The notes below the pieces were generated by a model. That model saw only the letters and a program-made list of their open reading frames with translations, had not been told where the DNA came from and ran no database searches. Source: Alphaproteobacteria bacterium (GTDB lineage Bacteria; Pseudomonadota; Alphaproteobacteria; Rickettsiales; UBA6187). From it: a stretch of DNA of 17,700 nt. A program made the position numbers and the translations under genes. Where the stretch lies: contig JAJRPW010000171.1 in assembly GCA_024280585.1 (NCBI GenBank), positions 1 through 17,700 on the forward strand. The letters are read 5' to 3'. Within the stretch, counting starts at the first letter, position 1, and every line of letters starts with the position of its first letter. Of this stretch, positions 5,735 to 13,286 are shown in pieces.

Positions 5735-6565
5735 TTATCTCTTGGCAAAATCATGGGTGATGCTGATTATTTCTTCGAGGTCGAAGTCGGTATGGCCGAT
5801 ATTGTCGTAAAAGCGGGCTTCTTTCGGCTCATTGGCCGCCTCCAGCAGATCGCGGCCATGGTGGATTGGCATGACTTCATCACGGTAGCCATGGAAAATA
5901 AGCACCGGCGTTTTCACACGACCAATTTTTTCAATGGATTTAAACTGGTCTTTCAGGAGTAATTTCACCGGGATATATGGGTATAATTCCGCGGCGCGGC
6001 CTGCGATTGAGGTGTATGGAGCCTCGAGGATTAATGCGCGGAAATTATGTTCTGTAGCCATTTGAATGGCAACTCCGCTGCCGAGAGATTCGCCGTAAAG
6101 AACTATATCGCCTGGCTCAATTGTGTTTTCGCCCAACCATTTTATAGCTGCGCGCGCGTCTGCGTATAAGCCTTCTTCGGTGGGTGAGCCTTGGCTTGCG
6201 CCATATCCGCGGTAGCTAACGGCTAATAGTCCCATGCCGGTTTTGAGGATTATTTCGAGTTTTTCAGTGCGATCGCCGAGATTTCCAGCGTTTCCGTGTA
6301 GGTATAAAAGCGTAGGCTCGCTGTGTTTTGCTTTGGTGTACCAAGCGATTATATCGAGGTTATCTGCGGTTTGCAGGGTTATTTCCGCGGTGTCGTGCAG
6401 GCCATAATTGTTGGGCTGCTCCATTTGGGTTACGGGGATGAAGACCATTTTGCGCTGAAATAGGTATAAATACGCGTTCATCGCGGCATATACGGTGATA
6501 ATTATTATAAGTGCAGACGATAATAAATCCATAATTACCGATTTTACTGAAGAATGATTAAGCAT
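5735..6565 (-). CDS. Membrane-anchored alpha/beta hydrolase (Bem46/S33-like)
   Basis: A 276-residue protein with one N-terminal membrane segment (about residues 14-32) and an alpha/beta-hydrolase domain. The oxyanion segment is LLYLHGNAGNLGDR, the nucleophile elbow GESLG supplies the catalytic Ser, HGYRDEVMP the Asp, and IGHTDF the His, so the triad is complete. It is closest in appearance to the Bem46 / serine-aminopeptidase-like group; the substrate is unknown. ATG 6565 is used; ATG 6532, just before the hydrophobic helix, is also possible, and neither has a strong ribosome site. It lies 44 bp downstream of the 933-aa gene on the same strand with no terminator between, so the two may be co-transcribed. 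Confidence 0.82.
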   Translation of the reverse strand: MLNHSSVKSVIMDLLSSALIIIITVYAAMNAYLYLFQRKMVFIPVTQMEQPNNYGLHDTAEITLQTADNLDIIAWYTKAKHSEPTLLYLHGNAGNLGDRTEKLEIILKTGMGLLAVSYRGYGASQGSPTEEGLYADARAAIKWLGENTIEPGDIVLYGESLGSGVAIQMATEHNFRALILEAPYTSIAGRAAELYPYIPVKLLLKDQFKSIEKIGRVKTPVLIFHGYRDEVMPIHHGRDLLEAANEPKEARFYDNIGHTDFDLEEIISITHDFAKR

Positions 6566-6609
6566 TGGTTAACTTCTGGTGATTTTTAGGTGAGCGCAAC
6601 GCAGCTTAA

Positions 6610-9411
6610 CTATTCTTTTGAGCTGGTGCAACGAATTTCTGCATAACCGTGGCCACCTGGAGCGGCTGGGTTTGCTTGAGTTGTCCAGCTTTGTCCACAA
6701 TCAAAGAAAGATGCGCAGCCACCTTCACCAAAACCAGGGCGAAGAAGGTTGCTTTCTTTAAATAATTTATCAGGGTCATCAGTGGGGTCGCTATCGCTTG
6801 CACTGGAATATAAATGCTTGTCTTCGTAGGCAGCTATATTGTCAAAATTACCAGTTGTATTGCTTCTATCGCACTGCCTCATATCTTTAAACTCGCTGTT
6901 TTTATATGCTCCTGTATCTGGATCCCAAGGCACTCCTCCCGCACCAACATCATATTCGCCAGCAACGTCGGCGGGGCAGTCCGTTACTTCTCCATCGGAT
7001 CCATTATGTCCGCTACAATTATTTACTCCATCGCAGTCAAATTTACCGCCTTTTGCCACCTTATCTTCTTCCAGGCTGGATTTGCCGCCTTTTGCCTCTA
7101 TCTCTTTATTACCATATTTAAATGAAGTCGTTCTGCCTTTTTTATCTATGAATCCGCCTTTTCCAACTGTTAGTTCGTGTATGTCACCTTCATCTACTGA
7201 TAATGTAGCCGTAACATAAGCACCACCACCACCTGCATTGCCAACGTCGTCTGAATTGGCATTACTATCCAAATCCTGACCGCCGCCGCCGCCGCCGCCC
7301 CATAATTTAATTTCGATTTCATTGCAGTTCCTAGGGACTTTGTATGGATAAGGGTAGGTTTGGGTATCTATGTCAAAGTAATATGTCGTCATATCCGCCG
7401 GGACTCTCGGGCAAAAGCCGAGTTCTTTGGCGTTAAGATCACGTAATTGCTCTGTCGGAGCGTCTCTACACGCGCTTGCATCGCCATTAGGACAAGGGGT
7501 TATGCAGCCTGGATCGCTGCTATTTCCGCAGGTTGTGTATTTCATTGCCCTCTTTAATCCATATGGATCTTCGGTATTAACATTGTCCAGTAACGGATTT
7601 CCGGTCGGGGTGCCTGTGTTATTAATGGCGAAAGGGGTGCCGGTGCCGTAATCATTGATGTAATCGAAACCGCCGTTAAAACTAAATGTGTATTGTCCAC
7701 TATAATTGTTGCAATTGCCTTCTGATGTCAATGCATAGCATACAGGCGGGTCATATATCCAAATGTCATATTTCTCAACTGTTGTAAGTGGTGGCGGGAT
7801 TAGCTCTCCATCATCAAATTCTCTGTTTTGCCTGGCATTGTCGAACGGAGTATTTTTAGTAATTTTTCTGTTTGGTGCTTTTTGTAATATCACGCTTTGA
7901 TGGTCAACCATAGCTATTGGCGCGGTGTTATAGCCTTCCGTTAGGCAAATTCGGTCATCCCATTCGTTGCATATTTGTTTTATGCCGCTTGATGGATTGC
8001 CACCAACATAAATCGGATCGCCATTTGCATCGAGTGAATCAATCCAATCCAGACATTGAACTTCCGCGCAAAATTCCATCGCACCGGCGGATGCACAAGC
8101 GTGTGCCTCGGCTGTTGGATCGGGCGGAATATCGTATATTGCTTTGTCAAATCTTATGATCACTTCGTCTGTCGCCCTGCCATCATAGGGGATTTCGATT
8201 TTAATTCCGGGGTTTGAAAAGTTAATATTATCATCTTCTTCACCGGTGCTGACGACTGGAATTGGCATATAACCGGGTAGGTGTAATGAGTCATAGCGCC
8301 GTTCGCGTTCATCGGAGCCTGGGATTTCCGCGTAAGCATATATTTTACCCGGATGTTCGGGGCGCATTTCCACGCTTATTTCACGGCCATCATCTGCTGT
8401 GAAACTATCTGAAAAACTAAGGGCAGTTAAGGTTAGTGTCTTTTCATCAGCAATTTTAAAGTCCAGATCACCGTTGCCATTGACTATCTCGCCGTCTTCA
8501 TCCCTTCTGCAACGGACTAATTCCCCATTTTTCTTACAGATATATACATTAACTTTTGTTGATTCGAAGGTTGAGTCTTTATCAAGCTGAATGGTTGGGA
8601 ATGGGTAAAATTTCTGATTATGCCATGCGTCATTGCTAAATGCTGGCGGGATTTCTGAGATTTTAAGGTCAATACAACCGATATTTGTACTGACAATATG
8701 GTTGTAGGTTTGTGATATCAGGCCGGTTGCCGTTCCTATTAAGGCTCCGGCGGCGGCTCCAGCTCCGACGGTAAACATCACTAAAGGCCCGCCAGATAGA
8801 CCGGCGGCTCCGCCTATAAGTGCGCCGGTTGCGGCGGAATCAGCTACATCAAGCGCGTTCGGATTAGTCGCGCCTTCATGATATGGGTTGTAATTATATT
8901 CAGTGTCCATGCCGTCTGTAGGGTCTTCATAGGCGCATAGCTGAGGTTTGCCCAGGCCATTTTCAGCGGTTATATTGCCGTAATTATCTTCCTTGGAGCC
9001 GTCGATTTTCATGCCATTATCATCATAGCGAGGGCCGGGATAGACGATCCGCGCGCAGAATCTGTTTGTGCTGTAACCTTCGCATTGATTAGGGCCTAAG
9101 GTGAAGGTGCGGATTTTTTCCACGCCTGAATGTTCGTATATCACCTCAATTTTTGGATCGTTCCAGTAGTTGTTTTTCGGCACGCAAGCACCGCAAGCAC
9201 CGAGTTTACAGTTATTTATTGCAGCTGTTGGTGTGGATGGAATTACAGGAGGGCTTTTGCCGTCAGCACATTCATAATCAACGATATTTTGACGATATGC
9301 GAAAGCATTTTGCGAGCTTATCATTACAAAAAAGCACACAAAAAGGCATAACACCGCCTGTTTTATACGGGAAATTCTTGAAGATAAAACCGATATGTCA
9401 GTTTCGCGCAT
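6610..9411 (-). CDS. Large secreted cysteine-rich protein with glycine zipper and C-terminal glycine-rich domain
   Basis: I do not recognise the whole 933-residue protein. A Sec signal peptide with a long n-region precedes a probable cleavage after residue 38 (SSQNAFA). The mature N-terminal part is Cys-rich (CKLGACGACVP). Residues about 190-235 form a small-residue hydrophobic stretch with repeated GxxxG spacing (GALIGGAAGLSGG, GAGAAAGALIGTATG), a glycine zipper that could insert in a membrane. The middle, about 240-690, is acidic, Pro/Asp/Asn-rich and contains further cysteines. From about 690 to the end is a glycine-rich beta domain (IEIKLWGGGGG, GGGGAYVTATLSVDEGD, LTVGKGG, PGGHGYAEIRC) like those of phage tail adhesins and some surface proteins. 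Export suggests an envelope or extracellular role such as adhesion; that is inference. Ribosome site AAGG precedes ATG 9411, and a near-consensus promoter lies upstream. Confidence 0.75.
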   Translation of the reverse strand: MRETDISVLSSRISRIKQAVLCLFVCFFVMISSQNAFAYRQNIVDYECADGKSPPVIPSTPTAAINNCKLGACGACVPKNNYWNDPKIEVIYEHSGVEKIRTFTLGPNQCEGYSTNRFCARIVYPGPRYDDNGMKIDGSKEDNYGNITAENGLGKPQLCAYEDPTDGMDTEYNYNPYHEGATNPNALDVADSAATGALIGGAAGLSGGPLVMFTVGAGAAAGALIGTATGLISQTYNHIVSTNIGCIDLKISEIPPAFSNDAWHNQKFYPFPTIQLDKDSTFESTKVNVYICKKNGELVRCRRDEDGEIVNGNGDLDFKIADEKTLTLTALSFSDSFTADDGREISVEMRPEHPGKIYAYAEIPGSDERERRYDSLHLPGYMPIPVVSTGEEDDNINFSNPGIKIEIPYDGRATDEVIIRFDKAIYDIPPDPTAEAHACASAGAMEFCAEVQCLDWIDSLDANGDPIYVGGNPSSGIKQICNEWDDRICLTEGYNTAPIAMVDHQSVILQKAPNRKITKNTPFDNARQNREFDDGELIPPPLTTVEKYDIWIYDPPVCYALTSEGNCNNYSGQYTFSFNGGFDYINDYGTGTPFAINNTGTPTGNPLLDNVNTEDPYGLKRAMKYTTCGNSSDPGCITPCPNGDASACRDAPTEQLRDLNAKELGFCPRVPADMTTYYFDIDTQTYPYPYKVPRNCNEIEIKLWGGGGGGGQDLDSNANSDDVGNAGGGGAYVTATLSVDEGDIHELTVGKGGFIDKKGRTTSFKYGNKEIEAKGGKSSLEEDKVAKGGKFDCDGVNNCSGHNGSDGEVTDCPADVAGEYDVGAGGVPWDPDTGAYKNSEFKDMRQCDRSNTTGNFDNIAAYEDKHLYSSASDSDPTDDPDKLFKESNLLRPGFGEGGCASFFDCGQSWTTQANPAAPGGHGYAEIRCTSSKE
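7282..7299. repeat. (GCC)6 trinucleotide run
   Basis: Six perfect GCC units on the plus strand read as GGC glycine codons of the 933-aa gene and, with a neighbouring GGT, form its poly-glycine loop just after IEIKLW. In AT-rich DNA a pure GC-rich microsatellite stands out. Slippage would change loop length by whole codons without a frameshift. Confidence 0.8.
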
Positions 9412-9461
9412 TCATTACCTTATAGTTTAGAAGGTCACTATACCACTCATTATGTCATAAC

Positions 9462-9490
9462 ATTATAGCACTTTTCAAGTATTTTTTCAA
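9462..9490 (-). promoter_or_regulatory. Sigma70 promoter of the 933-aa protein gene
   Basis: On the minus strand TTGAAA (9490-9485), 17 bp, then perfect TATAAT (9467-9462). The start would be near 9455, giving a 44-nt leader. The promoter also contains a direct repeat ACTTGAAAA (minus strand; plus positions 9484-9492 and 9472-9480), 12 bp apart, which could be a regulator half-site pair. Confidence 0.65.
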
Positions 9491-9527
9491 GTTATATTGT
9501 TTGCCCTGACAATATCAATATAGCCTC

Positions 9528-9556
9528 TTGATAAATATAGAGGTTAGCTGTACGAT
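9528..9556 (+). promoter_or_regulatory. Candidate promoter of uvrA
   Basis: TTGATA (9528-9533), 17 bp, TACGAT (9551-9556); expected start near 9563. The nine matches of twelve make it plausible. No clear LexA-type box (GTTC repeats or CTG-N10-CAG) was seen around it. Confidence 0.45.
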
Positions 9557-9584
9557 ACATGGCTTTTGAAATTTAGGGATTTGG

Positions 9585-12458
9585 GTGTTTATGGAAGAAT
9601 TTATCAAAGTTGTCGGTGCAAAAGAGCATAATCTTAAAAATATTAGTGTGGATGTTCCCCGAAATAAACTGGTCGTTATTACTGGTTTAAGTGGGTCGGG
9701 AAAGTCGTCGCTTGCGTTCGATACCATATATGCTGAGGGACAAAGACGTTATGTTGAGAGTCTTTCTTCCTATGCGCGCCAGTTTTTGCAATTGCAGGGT
9801 AAGCCTGATGTGGAGTCGATAACCGGCCTTTCTCCCGCCATTGCTATTGACCAGAAAACTGTATCCAAAAATCCAAGGTCAACAGTGGCAACTGTTACTG
9901 AAATATATGATTATATGCGGCTTTTATTCGCCAGAATCGGCGTGCCATATTCTCCAAAAACCGGTAAACCAATTGAAAGCCAGACCGTTTCGAATATGGT
10001 CGATAAAATCATGGATATACCTGAGGGTAGTAAAATTTATCTGCTGGCACCGTTTATAAGAGGCAGAAAAGGTGAGCATAGCCGTGAAATTATCGGGCTG
10101 AAAAAGGAAGGTTTCACCAGGCTGATGATTGACGGTGAGATGTGTGAGATTGATAATTTGCCAAAAATCGACAAGAATAAACACCATAATATGGAAGCTG
10201 TGGTCGACAGAATCGCTATATCCGACGATTTGGGGAACAGGCTGCCAAGTTCGATAGAAACTGCTTTACAGATTTCCGGCGGATTGCTGTATGTTGATAT
10301 TGTCAGCACAAAAGGCGAAAGTGAGTATAAAAAAGGCCAGAGACTGATTTTTTCAGAAAAATTCGCCTGTCCTGAATCAGGCTTCACTTTAACCGAAATT
10401 GAGCCGCGCATATTCTCGTTTAACAGTCCTTACGGGGCTTGTGGCGAATGTGATGGGCTTGGAACCGAGATGTATTTCGATCCGATGCTTGTGGTTCCTC
10501 ATGATAATTTGTCGCTAAATCAAGGCGCAGTTGCTCCCTGGGCAAGCACGAATTCAAGGCAGGTTAATCAAACTTTAGCAGCTTTATCAAGGCATTATGG
10601 TTTTAATCTTGATACGCCGTTTAAGAAATTATCGGAAGATGTGCGTAATGTGTTGCTTTATGGCTCCGGCGAAGAAAATATTAAGATTGATTATGATGAG
10701 GGTTCGAGAAGTTTTAGTGTCGATAAGCCGTTTGAGGGGGTTATTAACAATCTTGATCGTCGCTGGAAAGACACGGATAGCTCGTGGTTGCGTGAAGAGC
10801 TTGAAAAATATCAGGATTTAACGAAATGTCACGTATGTAGTGGGCATCGTTTGACACAAGAAGCTTTGTGCGTAAAAATAGATGGCCTGAATATTGGTGA
10901 AACCGCTGAATTTACTATAAGTAGTGCTGTTGAGTGGTTTGGTGGTTTGGATAAAAAGCTGAATAAGACTCATAAGCAAATTTCAGAAAGAATCTTAAAA
11001 GAGCTTAATAAACGTTTGGAATTCCTTAATAATGTTGGGCTGGATTATTTGACTTTAAACCGGGGATCGGGAACTTTGTCGGGTGGAGAGAGCCAGCGTA
11101 TAAGACTTGCATCGCAGATTGGTTCTGGTTTGAGCGGCGTTTTATATGTCCTGGATGAGCCGTCAATCGGGTTGCATCAATGTGATAATCAGAAATTATT
11201 GAAAACATTGAGGGGGTTACAGGAGCTTGGAAATAGTGTGCTGGTTGTTGAACATGATGAAGATACGATGCGTCTTGCTGATCACCTGATTGATGTGGGG
11301 CCTGGAGCGGGTGTGCATGGCGGACATATCATAGCGCAGGGAACTCCTGAAGAAGTTCAAAATAATCCGAATAGTATTACCGGCCAATATTTAAGTGGAA
11401 AGAAATTTATTCCGGTTCCGGAAATAAGGCGTGAATGGAGTGAAAAAAAATCTATAAGAATTAAAAATGCTCGTGTGAATAACCTTAAATCTATTGATGC
11501 AACGATACCTTTGGGCATATTTACTTGTATTACCGGGGTTTCCGGTGGTGGTAAATCTAGTTTGATTATACATACATTATATAAAGCTGTTACGAAAAAG
11601 TTAAATGGTACGAAAGTGGTGCCAGGGGTTCATGATTCCATCAATGGTTTGGAGACTATAGATAAAATTATTGAGATAGATCAATCGCCTATAGGTAGAA
11701 CTCCGCGGTCAAATCCGGCCACTTACACCGGTGCCTTTGGGCCAATCAGGGATTGGTTTACTAATCTTCCGGAAGCAAAGGCGAGGGGTTATAAACCAGG
11801 TCGCTTTTCGTTTAACGTTAAAGGCGGGCGTTGTGAGACATGTCAAGGTGATGGCTTAATAAAAATTGAGATGCATTTCTTGCCTGATGTGTATGTGCAT
11901 TGTGATGCTTGTGGCGGTGCTCGCTATAACCGCGAGACTTTAGAGGTGAAATATAAAGGCAAGTCAATCTCTGATGTTCTGAATATGAACGTTGAGGAGG
12001 CTGATGAGTTTTTCAAGAAAGTTCCGGTTATAAAAGAGAAGCTTGAGGCTCTAAATGAAGTCGGGCTTAGCTACATTAAGCTTGGGCAGTCTGCTACAAC
12101 GCTTTCCGGCGGAGAGGCGCAGAGGGTAAAGCTTGCAAAGGAATTGTCGAAACGTTCGACGGGGCGGACATTATACATATTGGATGAGCCGACGACGGGT
12201 TTGCATGTGGAGGATATAGGAAAGCTCCTGCGCGTTTTGCACAAACTTGTTGATGGTGGAAATACCATTATCGTGATTGAACATAATCTTGATGTTATCA
12301 AAACCTCTGACCATATTATTGATATTGGTCCTGGAGGAGGCGATAAAGGTGGGTATGTTGTTGCTGTTGGAACTCCTGAAGAAGTTGCTGATAACAAAAA
12401 AAGTGTGACCGGTAGTTTCTTGAAGCCATATTTGCAAAAGAAAAAAACTGCGGCATAG
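9585..12458 (+). CDS. uvrA: Excinuclease ABC subunit A (UvrA)
   Basis: UvrA is the damage-sensing ATPase of nucleotide excision repair; a dimer with UvrB scans DNA and loads UvrB at lesions. Full length (957 aa). Two ABC modules are visible: Walker A GLSGSGKSS near residue 35, signature LSGGESQR and Walker B VLDEPSIGLH in the first; GVSGGGKSS, LSGGEAQR and ILDEPTTGLH in the second. The C-terminal zinc module is intact (CETC and, about 20 residues later, CDAC). The first zinc site reads CPES rather than CxxC, with CGEC as its second half, so one Cys ligand is absent; I recall a similar CPxSG form in alphaproteobacterial UvrA. GTG 9585 has AGGGA five bases upstream, but ATG 9591 (MEEFIKVVGAKEHNLKNI) fits family N-termini better; either is possible. 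Confidence 0.97.
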   Translation: MFMEEFIKVVGAKEHNLKNISVDVPRNKLVVITGLSGSGKSSLAFDTIYAEGQRRYVESLSSYARQFLQLQGKPDVESITGLSPAIAIDQKTVSKNPRSTVATVTEIYDYMRLLFARIGVPYSPKTGKPIESQTVSNMVDKIMDIPEGSKIYLLAPFIRGRKGEHSREIIGLKKEGFTRLMIDGEMCEIDNLPKIDKNKHHNMEAVVDRIAISDDLGNRLPSSIETALQISGGLLYVDIVSTKGESEYKKGQRLIFSEKFACPESGFTLTEIEPRIFSFNSPYGACGECDGLGTEMYFDPMLVVPHDNLSLNQGAVAPWASTNSRQVNQTLAALSRHYGFNLDTPFKKLSEDVRNVLLYGSGEENIKIDYDEGSRSFSVDKPFEGVINNLDRRWKDTDSSWLREELEKYQDLTKCHVCSGHRLTQEALCVKIDGLNIGETAEFTISSAVEWFGGLDKKLNKTHKQISERILKELNKRLEFLNNVGLDYLTLNRGSGTLSGGESQRIRLASQIGSGLSGVLYVLDEPSIGLHQCDNQKLLKTLRGLQELGNSVLVVEHDEDTMRLADHLIDVGPGAGVHGGHIIAQGTPEEVQNNPNSITGQYLSGKKFIPVPEIRREWSEKKSIRIKNARVNNLKSIDATIPLGIFTCITGVSGGGKSSLIIHTLYKAVTKKLNGTKVVPGVHDSINGLETIDKIIEIDQSPIGRTPRSNPATYTGAFGPIRDWFTNLPEAKARGYKPGRFSFNVKGGRCETCQGDGLIKIEMHFLPDVYVHCDACGGARYNRETLEVKYKGKSISDVLNMNVEEADEFFKKVPVIKEKLEALNEVGLSYIKLGQSATTLSGGEAQRVKLAKELSKRSTGRTLYILDEPTTGLHVEDIGKLLRVLHKLVDGGNTIIVIEHNLDVIKTSDHIIDIGPGGGDKGGYVVAVGTPEEVADNKKSVTGSFLKPYLQKKKTAA

Positions 12459-12482
12459 AATTTTTGCTAATTTTATAGCCAC

Positions 12483-12503
12483 CCTATGCCTACTATAGGT
12501 TTT
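12483..12503 (+). terminator. Weak terminator candidate after uvrA
   Basis: CCTAT (12483-12487) pairs with ATAGG (12495-12499) over a 7-nt loop and is followed by TTTT. The stem is only five pairs, so it is weak. A second stem, AACTTC (12516-12521) with GAAGTT (12544-12549), lies further on and is followed by T-rich sequence. Between 12504 and about 12700 I see nothing else definite. Confidence 0.25.
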
Positions 12504-12705
12504 GTACGGCGAGTTAACTTCTACCTCTAGTATAGTAATGCTGGAAGTTCTTGTTATTATTAGCTATTTTATTCATTTTTACTGTTAATTCTCTTTACTC
12601 TACCATAAGATGTTATGTAGAATGGCGCACGCTTGAATTATATGAAATTTAGTGTTTCGTGTGCTGGGTTGTGTGTCGCGTATATATGACTAGTTGGGGG
12701 CTCGT

Positions 12706-12846
12706 TAGGAGTTTTTATACGATTTCCAGATCAAAGCCGAACTAGGAGTGCAAGGCGAGAAGAATTACATAGGTGAATTCGACGATACCTAGGCACGACG
12801 ACATTCGGGGAAGGTTGGAATTGGTATTAACTTTGGAGATGAATAA
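12706..12846 (+). pseudogene. Decayed 3' end of a gene, possibly a beta-barrel outer-membrane protein
   Basis: One frame from 12709 reads as protein-like sequence for 45 codons (EFLYDFQIKAELGVQG, then KNYIGEFDDT, then RRHSGKVGIGINFGDE) and ends with TAA at 12844-12846, broken only by TAG at 12790-12792. Just upstream the same frame carries more stops (TAG 12706-12708 and 12691-12693, TGA earlier). Alternating hydrophobic residues ending in GKVGIGINF recall the last strands of autotransporter or porin-like barrels. GC content is higher than in the flanking AT-rich DNA. I infer a gene remnant truncated at its 5' side; chance coding potential is the alternative. The dead stop codon overlaps the globin leader, and its last bases supply the globin ribosome site GGAG. 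Confidence 0.4.
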
Positions 12847-12848
12847 GA

Positions 12849-13271
12849 ATGAATTCTGAGCAGATAGAGCTAGTGAAAGAAAGTTTTGAAGAAATTTTGC
12901 CAAAGGCTACCAAAGTAACCAGAATATTATATGACAGGTTCTTTGAGATAAGCCCTAAGAGAAAGATATTATTCAAAAGAGATATGAGGGAGCAGCGTAA
13001 AAAATTGCTGAAGGCGTTGATGTGTTTGATAGATAATCTGCATGATATCAGTGTAATAAGGGATTATCTGGAAAGATCTGCCAACAGGCATGTTGAGTAT
13101 GGAGTTAAAGAGGAGGATTATGAAAATTTTGGGAGTTCTCTGTTTTTTGCCTTGTCTGCTGCGTTTGGTGATGATTTTACACCGGATAAAAAAACCGCGT
13201 GGAGAGAGTTCTATTACACTATTTCAGGCATAATGATTAAGCATTCCTATTATAAAAATGTTGTTAAATAG
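12849..13271 (+). CDS. Single-domain bacterial globin
   Basis: A 140-residue heme-binding globin of the haemoglobin-like single-domain type related to the N-terminal domain of flavohaemoglobin, without an attached reductase. Expected haem-pocket residues are in place: Tyr28 (B10) in ILYDRFF, Phe42 (CD1) in ILFKRDM, Gln49 near E7 in MREQRKK, and the proximal His81 (F8) in NRHVEYGV. A Tyr/Gln distal pair is typical of bacterial globins that bind O2 tightly or detoxify NO. The C-terminus GDDFTPDKKTAWREFYYTISGIMI matches helices G-H. GGAG (12835-12838) precedes ATG 12849 by ten bases. The gene is convergent with eno, 15 bp apart. No clear promoter is seen; TTGGGG-16-TATACG near 12694 is a weak possibility. 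Confidence 0.85.
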   Translation: MNSEQIELVKESFEEILPKATKVTRILYDRFFEISPKRKILFKRDMREQRKKLLKALMCLIDNLHDISVIRDYLERSANRHVEYGVKEEDYENFGSSLFFALSAAFGDDFTPDKKTAWREFYYTISGIMIKHSYYKNVVK

Positions 13272-13286
13272 TCTTGCAATGGTTTC

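Noticed and set aside
6610..9411. Reading the 933-aa protein as a prophage tail fibre
   Set aside because: Only the C-terminal domain resembles phage adhesins; it has a Sec signal peptide and no phage genes are nearby.
6610..9411. Reading the 933-aa protein as a VirB6/TrbL secretion component
   Set aside because: Only one hydrophobic stretch besides the signal peptide is seen, whereas VirB6 proteins have five or more membrane helices, and no other type IV secretion genes are present.
9585..12458. Several antisense ORFs of 60-124 codons within uvrA
   Set aside because: They are shadows of strongly constrained UvrA coding sequence with no motifs of their own.
12688..12747. Short ATG ORF (19 codons) in the uvrA-globin gap
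   Set aside because: It lies in a different frame from the better-supported gene remnant and has no ribosome site.
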